DNA of 64,000 nt, from the NCBI RefSeq assembly GCF_000283155.1, contig NW_004454197.1, positions 16,789,753-16,853,752 on the forward strand, given 5' to 3'. The translations under genes and the position numbers were made by a program. Below the pieces are notes generated by a model, which was not told the origin of the DNA, did no database searches, and worked only from the letters and a program-made list of their open reading frames with translations. The stretch comes from Ceratotherium simum simum. Lineage: Eukaryota > Chordata > Mammalia > Perissodactyla > Rhinocerotidae. Positions 35,340 through 46,196 of the stretch are shown here, piece after piece. Positions within the stretch are counted from its first letter, which is position 1; each line of letters starts with the position of its first letter.

Positions 35340-36920
35340 AAACTATAGCACCACTCAAAATTCAGGAAGAAATTTTTTTTAATGTTTTAGAAAAATATTT
35401 TTAAACCACATGTTTTGGTTTTTCATTTAAATTAAGGAAAACCTGGAGTCTGTAAACCAAAAGATAAAGAGAACAGGGACCTAGTTAAGGGAAGAATATA
35501 AAAGGATTAATAAATGGTATTTGAATTTAACATTGCTTTAGAGATTGCAGAAGATAAAGCCAATAAAGAGGAGGAAAGACTCAAAAGTCGTTCCCTTAGT
35601 ACAGAGAAGAAGAGCAAAGAAATAAAAAGGGTAAAAATATAGATGCTGTGAAATGAAGAACCATGAAGACATATGCAGTGCACCGGAAAGGAGCCGTGAG
35701 ACATTGAAAATCAGCAATCATCAGAGAGATAATAAAAGAAAACGTTTCTGAACAGAAGCAATACTTTCTGAGATCTCAGATTAAAGTTGTTTCCAGGAAA
35801 CAAACATAATTAATGAAAAGGAACAACATACACATATATATAACCTGGTGACTTTCAAAATTACAAGAAAGAGAAAGAATTCTATAAATATGAAGACATG
35901 GAAAAACCGATTGCACAACAAAGCAGAATAAAATATCAAGCTAGACTCAGCCTTTTCCCTTCAGTCACATCAGATGACTGCCATGTATTGGAGCCAATCT
36001 AAATAAAAATCACACTAAGAAATTCAAAAGTTGAGAAATTAAAATAGGAAATATTGGTAGTGAGTAATGAAATTTCATAAGCATAGATTTGTCTAAATAT
36101 TTGTTGTAAATATGGTTAAAAGAATAAAATAAATGTCAAAATATATTCTAAAAGATAAAATAAAAAATTAATAAAACTAATAATCTTAATCAAAATTCTT
36201 TTAAAGAGCATTAAATTTAAAGGAAAGTAAACATAAGTTTATCTCATGCTAAAGTTGAGGAAAAATAGAGATATTTAATTTTTGATGCTGATGATTAAAG
36301 GAAACTATAATGAGGTATTTTTAATTAAATATATTTATTAGTAGAATTCAAAATAAATTGTGTAAATTGTAAATCACTACAAGGGAAAGAAAAAAATCAG
36401 ATACAACAATACATATAGTAAAAGATTGGGAGTTGGAGCTGTGAGTAGGTTTCTGGTGAAGCAAAACCCAAGATGAAAAAGGAGATTGAAACTGCAGCTC
36501 AACAGTAAGTGTAAATCAGTTCAATTAGCATCCTAAAACATGAAGACTAGACCGTGAGCACCAAAACGCAAGTGCAGCTACAAGCTGTTTTTAAGAATCT
36601 AAAACAAAGTAACACAGAAAATTTAAAAGTAAACGATTAGACAAAGGTAAACCAGACAACAAAAGTAGAGGCAGGGCATTCATATCAGACAGCATAAATT
36701 CCAAACCAACAAAAATTGTTGAACTGAACAAATAGGATTATATTACTTTTGGTGAAGGTACATTCTACAACGCCATTCTGATATTCAAAGAAAAAGTTTA
36801 CATACCAGGTAACATAGCAGTAAATATAATGAAGAAAATGTGTTGGAAATAAAAGGAGGCTCCGGAAAAACACTATATATTACACTAGGTTCTATATTAA
36901 AGACCTGTAGTCTTTAAAAG
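35340..36920 (+). repeat. Ancient L1/HAL1 fragment
   Basis: A-rich plus strand. 'gaatataaaaggattaataaatgg', 'caaagcagaataaaatatcaagc' and 'gaaattcaaaagttgag' fit a decayed ORF1 region. 36590-36720 ('acacagaaaatttaaaagtaaacgattagacaaagg', 'ggcattcatatcagacagcataaattcc') fits the ORF2 endonuclease-region spacer. No frame is open. Confidence 0.5.
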
Positions 36921-37489
36921 AAAAAAGAAAAAAGAGATAAATAGGGTTTAAAGTAATGCTTTTCAAGTGCATCTCCAGGGTCTGTGGCGAGGAGCCATAT
37001 AAGATACCGAGAAGTTCAAACCATCCATCATGCACACATCAGCATTCCACATGACCTTGGATTTGAAGAACACAGCCTTGAGAAGGCAATGGGGTTGAAT
37101 ATGCTCCACTGATTTTAAAAATCCCCGGGATACTGATTCAAAAGTCAGGTTCTAAATTCGGTGTATGTCAATATTTAGTTTTAATGGCTGCCATAGTCAA
37201 AAAGCTACTTAGACAAGCCCACAGAACCACATAGAAGAATCACACTGTTGGCTACAGTCTCTGAATCCATTATGCAAAGTTTTTTTGCTAAAATTCTGTT
37301 AGTAAATTTCCATCATCCCAACTGTCAATCAGTTATTCATGCCAAATAATTGGAATGTAATGTGCTTTGAATTTTTCAACCAAAGAAGCTCAAAAACAAG
37401 AAAATTCTTTGAACGGTTTTTAAAGCAAGTTATTTTTTATTTATTCTTAGGTTTTTGGGTGTGCATATGTGAGAGATATTGTAAGTGAC
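36921..37489. other. No recognised feature; possible 3' part of hAT element
   Basis: Lies downstream, in the minus-strand sense, of the decayed hAT transposase. It may hold its C-terminal coding end and terminal repeat, but I cannot locate either. Confidence 0.3.
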
Positions 37490-38910
37490 ATATATTGTTT
37501 TCAGCAACAAAATCTTATCAGGATGAAACATTCCAGACTTCTGTTTACAAAATGCTCTTTCCTTAGCACACGTTCCTGTCAAAAAGCAGTTTTTCACTTG
37601 TTAAAACATCACCTTTACCTTGAAGGGACACATTAAGTGGGTTAGTAGTTCAAAAATGTCCACTTTGTCACCAAGGGAAAAAAGTCATGCAATCTGGAAT
37701 GCTTATCCTTCTGCGTGAGAAAAAAATGTTTCACTTTATCTTTAATTTGATGAATCTTTGAAACATTTTACCATGAGATAACCACCTCTCCTCTGTGAGG
37801 CACAAATAACACTCACGGTCACCACCCCTCTCTTCTGAGTATGTTAGACAGATTTTCCCACTTTTTTTTAAACTACATCAGTGACACTTCCGGCTTCAAC
37901 TTGGTGCGTGTCCTTACCTGTGATGGAGGCGATGGATAAATTTCACGTGTGATGCAGTTGCGACTCACCCGAGGACCCATTTTACTCAGTAGAAGCAGCT
38001 GCTCCATCTGTAACTACACTTCTTCAGTGTTCCACTCCCCTCCTCCATGAAACAGTGGGGGGTTTAAAAATTGTTATTAAAGAAGTAATGTACTGTTGAA
38101 AAACTTTCTTCTCCAGCACATTTGGGGAATGTGTTCAAGTGGCTCAGTACACACACACACACACACACACAAAATGTGCTTTGTACATGTAATTACTAAA
38201 AGATCTAATAGACACTCTGAACTATCTTAAAGACATCTGTACTTTTATCCAGCTATATAGAAAACCTCCTATATTGAAGAATTTGTTCTAAAACTTGTTT
38301 CTTCAAATATATAACAATGGATTTGTATGTCTTCAAATACTTTTTGCTGATGAAGGCATACACTTTTAGGTGATCATGATTTGGTTTTCTGGCATAATTT
38401 CAGTGAGTTTTACCATCAAGGGAAGAACAAGAGTATCCGCTATGATGTGTTGCTTTTTGTCTCTTACTATACAAAGAGAAATCTCAAAACAGGCTTTATA
38501 TTTTTTGATACACTGAATTGAATGTCACATGACTTAAACGTGGCTGAAAAAAATGCAGATGCTTGTCTTCCAGTTCTGAATGCTTAGTTTTACATGCCTT
38601 GCTATTGTGGAGGCTTCCCCTTTCCTGTAGATAGCCTTTCAAGGTAGAGTATATACTTAGGCGGACTTCTGGTGAGATCCGATTATGTCACCATTGCTTT
38701 TATGTCTTGGTATGACAGATGTAGACTTAGACTGGGAGTAAAAGAAGTGTTGCTCTGACATTTTGGGACTTTTGTTTCATTTTTGGTTTTTGCTTTGTTT
38801 ACTTGTGCTTGCATTACAAGAATCATCTTCAATCTAGTGTTGTTTTGCAAGAATCTTTATAATCCACTTTTCCATTTGGGGGAAATTAGTTTTGTCAAAA
38901 CCAGAAAATT
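37490..38910 (-). pseudogene. Fossil hAT (Charlie/ZBED-type) transposase
   Basis: Minus-strand translation, with frame changes and stops, gives hAT transposase blocks in the correct order. KTKHSELEDKHLHFF (38592-38545) is like the segment after the BED finger. KACFEISLCIVRDKKQHIIA (about 38497-38438) is like the block before the catalytic domain. FSI*LDKSTDVFK (38266-38228) corresponds to the first catalytic Asp block, D-x-STD. TDGAAA (about 38014-37997) is the second Asp block. RWLSHGKMFQRF-like sequence (about 37795-37758) and LNVSLQGKGDV (37641-37609) are two further family signatures. In active hAT enzymes these blocks form the RNase H-like core that cuts transposon ends. Here it is non-functional. 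A CA microsatellite (38148-38171) interrupts it. The closest families are Charlie/ZBED by motif; the exact subfamily is unknown. Confidence 0.75.
38148..38171. repeat. (CA)n microsatellite
   Basis: Uninterrupted CA tract of about 24 bp inside the decayed hAT transposase. Confidence 0.9.
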
Positions 38911-39075
38911 ATCTCTAAGTCTACCTAGCTGGGAACAGGTAAACTGCAATGTATCACAATATACTAAAAGCTAATAAAAGCAGGATGGAGATGCTGTCAA
39001 CTCTCCTGTTTGGAAATGTCCACAGATCTTTTAGGAAAACTTATAACACATGGCATTGTAACTTTCTGGAATCAG

Positions 39076-39600
39076 TTATCTACGGCCAAAATAAAACTGT
39101 AAACCACAACCACAAAACCTTAATGGCGTACAACAATACATACCTATTTCACTCAGCATCTGAGAGGATCTGCTGATTTGCAGCTGGGCTCACTCATCAT
39201 GCCTCTGAGGTCAGCTGTGGCTCAGCTAGGGGGCTGCTGATCTTGGCTGGGGTTGCTCACGTCTGAGGGTTGGCTGATTGTTGGCTTTTCTAGGATGGCC
39301 TCGGCTGGGATCCTTGGAGCAGCTTGCCTCTTTTCCACCTGTCATCTTCCAGCAGGCTAAACCCAGGTATGTTCTCATGGTAATGATGGAGGGCAAGAGT
39401 GAGCAAATCCAGTCTCATAAGCACTTTTCAAGCGTCTGCTTGCATCATGTTTGCTTCCATCTCATTGGGCAAAGCAAGTCACATGGCTGAGCTCAGAGTC
39501 AGAGTGGGAGAGCACCAAAGGTGTGGATGGAAGGAGGGTGAAGAGTTGGGCTGTCATCGTAATCAATCCACTGGAATCGGGGTGGCCATATCAAGTGTAT
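39076..39600 (+). repeat. Old LTR, MaLR (MLT1-like)
   Basis: 'cttaatggcgtacaacaatac', 'gctgggctcactcatcatgcctctgaggtcagctgtggctcagct', 'gcaaagcaagtcacatggctgagctcag', 'aatcaatccactggaatcgggg' are in the order of MLT1-type LTRs, like 685-1200. About 525 bp, nearly complete, no target duplication seen. Confidence 0.65.
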
Positions 39601-39799
39601 AGTAAATACTAATAAAACTTAATTTGTTTTATTAAAATAAAAATAAATGCTTTATTACTTACTTTCTAAAACCTGCATATCCTCTGAAATACATACAAAC
39701 CACTTTTGATATTATTGGTCCTCAAAGGTCTAAATAATTTTAATGGTTAAGTCGGTACATTGATTTATTTTTTGGCCCTGATGACAATACTTGTTATTT

Positions 39800-40107
39800 T
39801 TAAGACCACAAATGAAATTTCAATAAATGCTAAAAAGCAAAAATTTGTAGACCAAATAACCCTAGCCACAAAAGAAGGAAGCAAAAAATTAATAACATTC
39901 CTTTCAAAAATGAAAGGGAAAAAAGACGTGATCATTTAAAAAATAACTTTTCAAAATAATTATATGGTGTCAAAAGGGAAACAAAATGCCAAGTATAAAC
40001 TATTTTTTTAAAAACAACATAATAGAGAATATTACTACATATAAATACAGGTGGGATGTGGCCAAATATATAATTGAAATTTACTGCTTTAGAAAAGAAA
40101 GAATAAA
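39800..40107 (+). repeat. Ancient host L1, segment 1 (ORF2)
   Basis: Decayed ORF2: 'ttaataacattcctttcaaaaatg', 'tgggatgtggccaaatatataattgaaatttactgctttagaaaagaaag' (the degraded counterpart of the L1 stretch reading W-x-A-x-K-x-x-x-x-G-K-x-I). It ends at the target duplication of the short L1 insertion and continues at 40348. Confidence 0.6.
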
Positions 40108-40347
40108 CAACAGTAAACAAATGCATAGAGACAGAGATTGGATTGATGTTACCAGAGGGGAAGCAGGGAGGAAGGAGGGCGAAAGGGATAATTCGGCACA
40201 CGTGTGTGGTGATGGGTTGTAATTAGTATTTGGGTGGTGAACTTGATGTAATCTATGCAGAAATAGAAGTATAATGATGTACACCTGAAATTTATACAAT
40301 GTTATAAACCAATGTTACTGCAATAAACAAAAAATTTTAAAAAAAAA
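40108..40347 (+). mobile_element. 5'-truncated L1 insertion (3' UTR only)
   Basis: 240 bp of young L1 3' UTR ('gagacagagattggattgatg', 'gaaatagaagtataatgatgtacacctg', 'caataaacaaaaaatttt') ending in an A-tail. A perfect 17-bp target duplication AGAAAAGAAAGAATAAA lies at 40091-40107 and 40348-40364. The same 3' UTR occurs inverted at about 40890-41118 in the full-length copy. Confidence 0.95.
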
Positions 40348-40856
40348 AGAAAAGAAAGAATAAAAGTAAATGAACTCTTTGACTTAAGAAACTGGGAAAA
40401 AAGCAAATGTAAAAAACAATGAAATAGTAAAGATAACAGAAAATAATTATTTATAAAACAGAAAATAGTAGAATTAACCAATAAATTCAGAGGCTGAATT
40501 TGACACAGAAACAAAAATGTGCAATATTTTTATTTGCAAAAAGTATGCAATAAAAAAAGACAGCTCACATGTACAAGATTAGAAATAGTGGGAAAGGGAC
40601 AAAGAAAGAGAGGCAGAGGATTTTTTTAAAACAGAGAATTGTATTTTTTTAAAAGTCCATGTATATGGATTTAGAAATATAAAGGAATGGGAAACAATAA
40701 AAAGCAAATATAAATTATCAAAACTGACCCAAGACTAAATGAGAAATTTGAGAAGTTTCACATACAGGAAAAAATTTGAAAACATTGTCAAAAAATCAAG
40801 TCCAAAAAACATCATAAGTATAGATCATTTTTCAGGTGAGTTCCTTCAAATGTCAC
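40348..40856 (+). repeat. Ancient host L1, segment 2 (ORF2)
   Basis: Continues segment 1: 'taaaagtaaatgaactctttgac', 'gaaaatagtagaattaaccaataaattcagaggctg' (the decayed ORF2 stretch before the reverse transcriptase). Ends at the poly(T) of the full-length minus L1. Resumes at 47736. Confidence 0.6.
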
Positions 40857-41117
40857 TTTTTTTTTAAATGGTATATTTATTTGTTTGTTTATTTATTTAT
40901 TTATTGTGGTAACAGTGGTTAACACATTATGAAAATTTCAGGTGTACATCATTATACTTCTATTTCTGCATAGATTATGTAATGTTCACCACCCAATAGC
41001 CAGTTACAATCCAACACCACAGGGGTGCCTAACCATCCCTTTCGCCCTCCTCCCTCTCCTCTTCACCTCTGGTAACCACCAATCCAATCTCTGTCTCTAC
41101 ATGTTTGTGTGTTGTTT

Positions 41118-44100
41118 CTATCTTCTACTTATGAGTGAGATCATATGGTATTTGACCTTCTCCCTCTGACTTATTTCATTTAGCATAATACTCTCAATGT
41201 CCATCCATGTTGTCACAAATGGCTGGATTTCATCGTTTCTTATGGCTGAGTAGTATTCCATTGTGTATATATACCTCATCTTCTTTANNNNNNNNNNNNN
41301 NNNNNNNNNNNNNNNNNNNNNNNNNNNNNNNNNNNNNNNNNNNNNNNNNNNNNNNNNNNNNNNNNNNNNNNNNNNNNNNNNNNNNNNNNNNNNNNNNNNN
41401 NNNNNNNNNNNNNNNNNNNNNNNNNNNNNNNNNNNNNNNNNNNNNNNNNNNNNNNNNNNNNNNNNNNNNNNNNNNNNNNNNNNNNNNNNNNNNNNNNNNN
41501 NNNNNNNNNNNNNNNNNNNNNNNNNNNNNNNNNNNNNNNNNNNNNNNNNNNNNNNNNNNNNNNNNNNNNNNNNNNNNNNNNNNNNNNNNNNNNNNNNNNN
41601 NNNNNNNNNNNNNNNNNNNNNNNNNNNNNNNNNNNNNNNNNNNNNNNNNNNNNNNNNNNNNNNNNNNNNNNNNNNNNNNNNNNNNNNNNNNNNNNNNNNN
41701 NNNNNNNNNNNNNNNNNNNNNNNNNNNNNNNNNNNNNNNNNNNNNNNNNNNNNNNNNNNNNNNNNNNNNNNNNNNNNNNNNNNNNNNNNNNNNNNNNNNN
41801 NNNNNNNNNNNNNNNNNNNNNNNNNNNNNNNNNNNNNNNNNNNNNNNNNNNNNNNNNNNNNNNNNNNNNNNNNNNNNNNNNNNNNNNNNNNNNNNNNNNN
41901 NNNNNNNNNNNNNNNNNNNNNNNNNNNTCAGACATGGTGTTTGAAAATATGTTGCTAAGACTGATGTCGAAGAGCATACTGCCTATGTTTTCTTCTAGAA
42001 TTTTCATGGTTTCAGGTCTTACATTCAAGTCTTTGATCCATTTTGAGTTAGTTTTTGTGTATGGTGTAAGATAATGGTCTACTTTCATTTTTTTGCATGT
42101 GGCTGTCCAGTTTTCCCAGCACCATTTATTGAAGAGACTTTTTCTCCATTGTGTGTTCTTGGCTCCCTTGTCAAAAAATAGCTGTCCATAGACATGTGGG
42201 TTTATTTCTGGGCTCTTGATTCTGTTCTATTAATCTGTGTGTCTGTTTTTGTGCCAGTACCATGCTGTTTTGGTTACTGTAGCTTTGTAGTATATTTTGA
42301 AATTGGGGAGTGTGATACCTCCAGCTTTGTTCTTTTTTCTCAGGATTCCTTTGGCTATTCAGAGTCTTTTGTCGTTCCATATAAATTTTAGGATTCTTTG
42401 TTCCATTTCTGTGAAAAATGTTGGAACTTTGATAGGGATTGCATTGAATCTATAGATTGCTTTAGGATGTATGGACGTTTTCACTATGTTAATTTTCCAA
42501 TCCAAGAGCATGGAATATCTTTCCATTGCTTTATGTCTTTTTCAATTTCTTTCAACAATGTTTTACAGTTTTCAGTGTACAGATCTTTCACCTCTCTAGT
42601 TAACTTTCTTCCTAGGTATTTTATTCTTTTTGGTACAGTTGTAACTGGGATTGTGTTCTTAATTTCTCTTTCCGCTACTTCGTCATTAGTGTATAGAAAT
42701 GCAACTGACTTTTGTATGTTGATTTTGTATCCTGCAAATATACTGTATTCATTTGTTATTTCTAAAAGTTTTTTGGTGGATTCTTTAGGGTTTTCTATAT
42801 ATAAAATCATGTCATCTGCAAATAGTGACAGTTTCACTTCTTCCTTTCCAGTTTGGGTCCCTTTTATTTCTTTTCTTGCCCGATTGCTCTGGCTAGGACT
42901 TCCAATACTATGTTAAATAGGAGTGGTGAATGTGGGCATCCTTGTCTGGTTCCTGTTCTTAGAGGGATGGCTTTCAGTTTTCCACCATTAAGGATGATAT
43001 CAGCCATGGGTTTGTCACATATGGCCTTTATTATGTTGAGATACTTTCCTTGTATACCCATTTTATTCAGAGTTTTTATCATAAATGGATGCTGTATCTT
43101 GTCAAATGCTTTCTCTGCATCTGTTGAGATGATCATGTGATTTTTATTCTTCTGTTAATGTGCTGTATCACGTTTATTGATTTGTGAATGTTGAACCATC
43201 CCTGCATCCCTGGAATAAATCCCATTTGATCATGGTGTATGATCTTTTTAATGTATTGTTGTATGCAATTTGCTAGTATTTTGTTACTATTGTTATATTG
43301 TTACTAAAGGATATTTGCATCGATGTTCATCAGTGATATTGGCCTGTAATTTTCTTTTTTTGTGTTGTCCTTGTCTGCTTTGGTATCAGGGTAATGTTGC
43401 CTTCATGGAATGAGTTAAGAAACTTCCCCTCCTCTTCAGTTTTTTGGAAGAGTTTGAGAAGGACAGGTATTAAGTCTTCTTTGAATGTTTGGTAGAATTC
43501 ACCAGGGAAGCTATCTGGTTCTGGACTTTTATTTTTTGGGGTTTTTTGATGGCTGTTTTGATCTCCTTACTGGTGATTGGTCTATTCAAATTCTCTATTT
43601 CTTCTTGATTCAGTTTTGGAAGGTTGTATGATTCTAAGAAATTATCTATTTCCTTTAGATTATCCAATTTGTTGGCATATAGCTTTTCATAGTATTCTCT
43701 TATAATTTTTTGTATTTCTGAGGTGTCCATTGTAATTTCTCCTCTTTCATTTCTGATTTTATTTATTTGAGCCTTCTCTCTTTTTTCCTTGGTGCGTCTA
43801 GCTGAAGGTTTGTCAATTTTGTTTATTTTTTCCAAAGAACCAGCTCTTGGTTTCATGATTTTTTTCTATTGTTTTTTCAGTCTCTATATCATTTATTTCT
43901 GCTCGATTTTTATTATTTCCCTCCTTCTACTGACTTGGGGCTTTGTTTGTTCTTCTTTTTCCAGTTTCTTTAGGTGTACTGTTAGATTGTTTATTTGAGA
44001 TTTTTCTTGTTTTGAGGTAGGTCTATATAACTATAAACTTCTCTCTTAGAACCACTTTTGCTGTATCCCATAAATTCTGGCATGTCATATTTTCGTTTTC

Positions 44101-44924
44101 ATTTGTCTCCAGGTATTTTTGATTTCTCCTTTGATTTCTTCATTGACCCAATCGTTGTTCAGTAGCATTTTGTTTAATCTCCACATATTTGTGGCTTTTC
44201 TGATTTTCTTCCTATAGTTGATTTCTAGTTTCATACCCTTGTGGTCAGAAAAGATGCTTGGTATTATTTCAATCTTCTTAAATTTATGGAGACTTGTTTT
44301 GTGGCCTAATATGTGATCAACCCTGGAGAATGTTCCATGTGCATTTGAAAAGAATGTATATTCTTCGGTTTTTGGATGGAATGTTCTGTATATATCTACT
44401 AAATCCATCTGGTCTAGTGTGTTGTTTAAGGCCAATGTTTCCTTATTCATCTTCTGTTTCGATGATCTATCTATTAGTGTAAGTAGAGTGTTAAAGTCCC
44501 CTACTATTATTGTGTTTGTCTATTTCTCCTTTTATGTCTGTTAATAATTGCTTTATATATTTAAGTGCTCCTATGTTGGATGCATAGATATTTACAAGTG
44601 TTATATCCTCTTGTTGGATTGTTCCCTTAATCATTATGTAGTACCCTTCTTTGTCTCTTGTTACAGTTTTTGCTTTAAAGTCTAGTTTGTCTGATATAAG
44701 TATTACGACCACAGCTTTCTTTTCATTGTCATTTGCATGGAGTATCTTTTTCCATCCCTTCACTTTCAGTTTGTGAGTGTCTTTAGGTTTGAAGTATGTC
44801 TCTTGTATGCAGCATATATATGAGTCTTGTTTTTTAATCCAGTCAGCCACCCTATGGCTTTTGATTGGAGCATTTAGTCCATTGACATTTAAAATGCTAT
44901 TGATAGGAATGTACTTACTGCCAT
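41118..44924 (-). pseudogene. L1 ORF2 (endonuclease/reverse transcriptase), broken
   Basis: Encodes the L1 protein that nicks target DNA and reverse-transcribes L1 RNA. Order from the start codon (44922-44924): an APE-type endonuclease with CCIQETYF (catalytic Glu, about 44814-44791) and SDH (44249-44241); reverse-transcriptase motif [10 protein letters not shown] (about 43127-43101), motif B GTRQGC (about 42936-42919), and the catalytic FADD (42822-42811). After the 640-bp N gap the C-terminus continues as MEYYSAIRNDEIQPF to the stop at 41118-41120. The Cys-rich region lies in the gap. Frameshifts and stops separate the blocks (for example between 44491 and 44450, and between 43470 and 43136). 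Total span including Ns is about 3.8 kb, the normal ORF2 length. Confidence 0.93.
41288..41927. other. Assembly gap (640 N)
   Basis: A run of 640 undetermined bases inside L1 ORF2. Open frames reported across it are artefacts of the Ns. The total ORF2 length with the gap is normal, so the gap size appears close to true. Confidence 0.99.
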
Positions 44925-45306
44925 TTTTTTTACTTTTTTTCTGGGTGTTTTAGTAGTTCTTCTCTGTTCCTTTTTTCTTCTCTTGCTCTCTTCCCTTGTG
45001 GTTTGATGGCTTTCTTTAGTATTATGTTTGGGTTCCTTTCTCTTGCTTTGTTGTGTATTTACTGTAGGTTTCCAGTTTGTGATCACCATGGGGTTCATAC
45101 ATAGTAACCTACATATATAGCAATCTATATTAAGTTGATGGTCTCTTTAGTTTGACCTCTTTCTAAAAGCTCTACTCTTTTAATTCCCTCCTCCCACATT
45201 TTATGTTTTTGATATCATATCCCACCTCTTGTTTGTATTTGTATCCATTACCCTCTTATCATGGAAATAGGTAATTTTTTTCCGTTTATGGTCTTCTTTT
45301 TCCCCC

Positions 45307-46196
45307 TTAAATAGGTCCCTTTACCATTTCTTATAGGAGTGGTTTCTTGGTGATAAACTCCTTTAATTTTTGCTTGCCTGGGAAACTCTTTATCTCTCCT
45401 TCCATTCTGAATGATAACCTTGTTGGATAGAGTATTCTCAGCTGTAGGTTTTTTCCTTTTAGCACTCTAAATATATCGTGTCACTCTATTCTAGCCTGTA
45501 AGGTTTCTGCTGAGAAGTCAGCTGATAGTCTTACGGGGTTTCCTTTGTATGTAACTTGTTGCCTTTCTCTTGCAGCTTTTAGGATTCTTTCTTTATCTTT
45601 AATTCTGGACATTTTAATTATGAGTTGTCTTGGTGTGGGCCTCTTTGGTTTTACCTTGTTTGGGGCTCTCTCTGCTTCCTGTACCTGGATATCTATTTCC
45701 TTCCTTAGGTTAGAGAAGTTTTCACCCATTATTTCGTCAAATAGATTCTCTGCCCCTTTGTCTCACTCTTCTCCTGGGACACCTATAACACAGATGTTAG
45801 TGCACTTGATGTTGTCCCAGGGTCCCTTAGACTGTCCTTGTTCGTTTTAATTCTTTTTTCTTTTATCTGTTCAGCTTGGGTGATTTCCTCTCATCTTTCA
45901 TCCAGCTCGCACATCTGTTCTTCTGTATCATCTACTCTGCTTTTGAGTCCCTCTAGTGAATTTTTCATTTCCAGTATTGTAGTCTTCATTTCTGATTGGT
46001 TCTTTTTTATAGTTTCCATTTCTTTGTTGACATTCTCACTGACTTCATCCATTCTTCCCCCAAGATCAGTGAGCATCCTTATGACTGTTTGTTTGAACTC
46101 TCTATCAGGTAGATTGCTCATTTCTGTTTCATTTAGTTCTTTTTCTGAGGTTTTCTCCTGTTCCCTTACTTGGAATGTATTCCTTTGCCTCCTCAT
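45307..46196 (-). pseudogene. L1 ORF1 (RNA-binding protein), broken
   Basis: Encodes the trimeric RNA chaperone that coats L1 RNA. The N-terminal part (46196-45891) is coiled-coil-like, with repeated spacing of hydrophobic residues in MKTTILEMKNSLEGLKSRVD, and ends at an in-frame TGA (45891-45893). The middle and C-terminal parts continue after a shift, with GENFSNLRKEIDIQVQEAER (45726-45667), PTPRQLIIKMSRIKDKERIL (RRM/C-terminal domain region) and LSADFSAETLQARIE up to 45481. The normal end is near the TAA at 45307-45309. About 297 codons in total, a usual L1 ORF1 length. Confidence 0.88.

Noticed and set aside
41207..42088. Three long frames of 231-267 codons
   Set aside because: Consist mostly of X residues from the 640-bp N gap.
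42398..42916. 172-codon plus-strand frame, hydrophobic
   Set aside because: Antisense of L1 ORF2 reverse transcriptase; hydrophobicity is a by-product of the A-rich sense strand.
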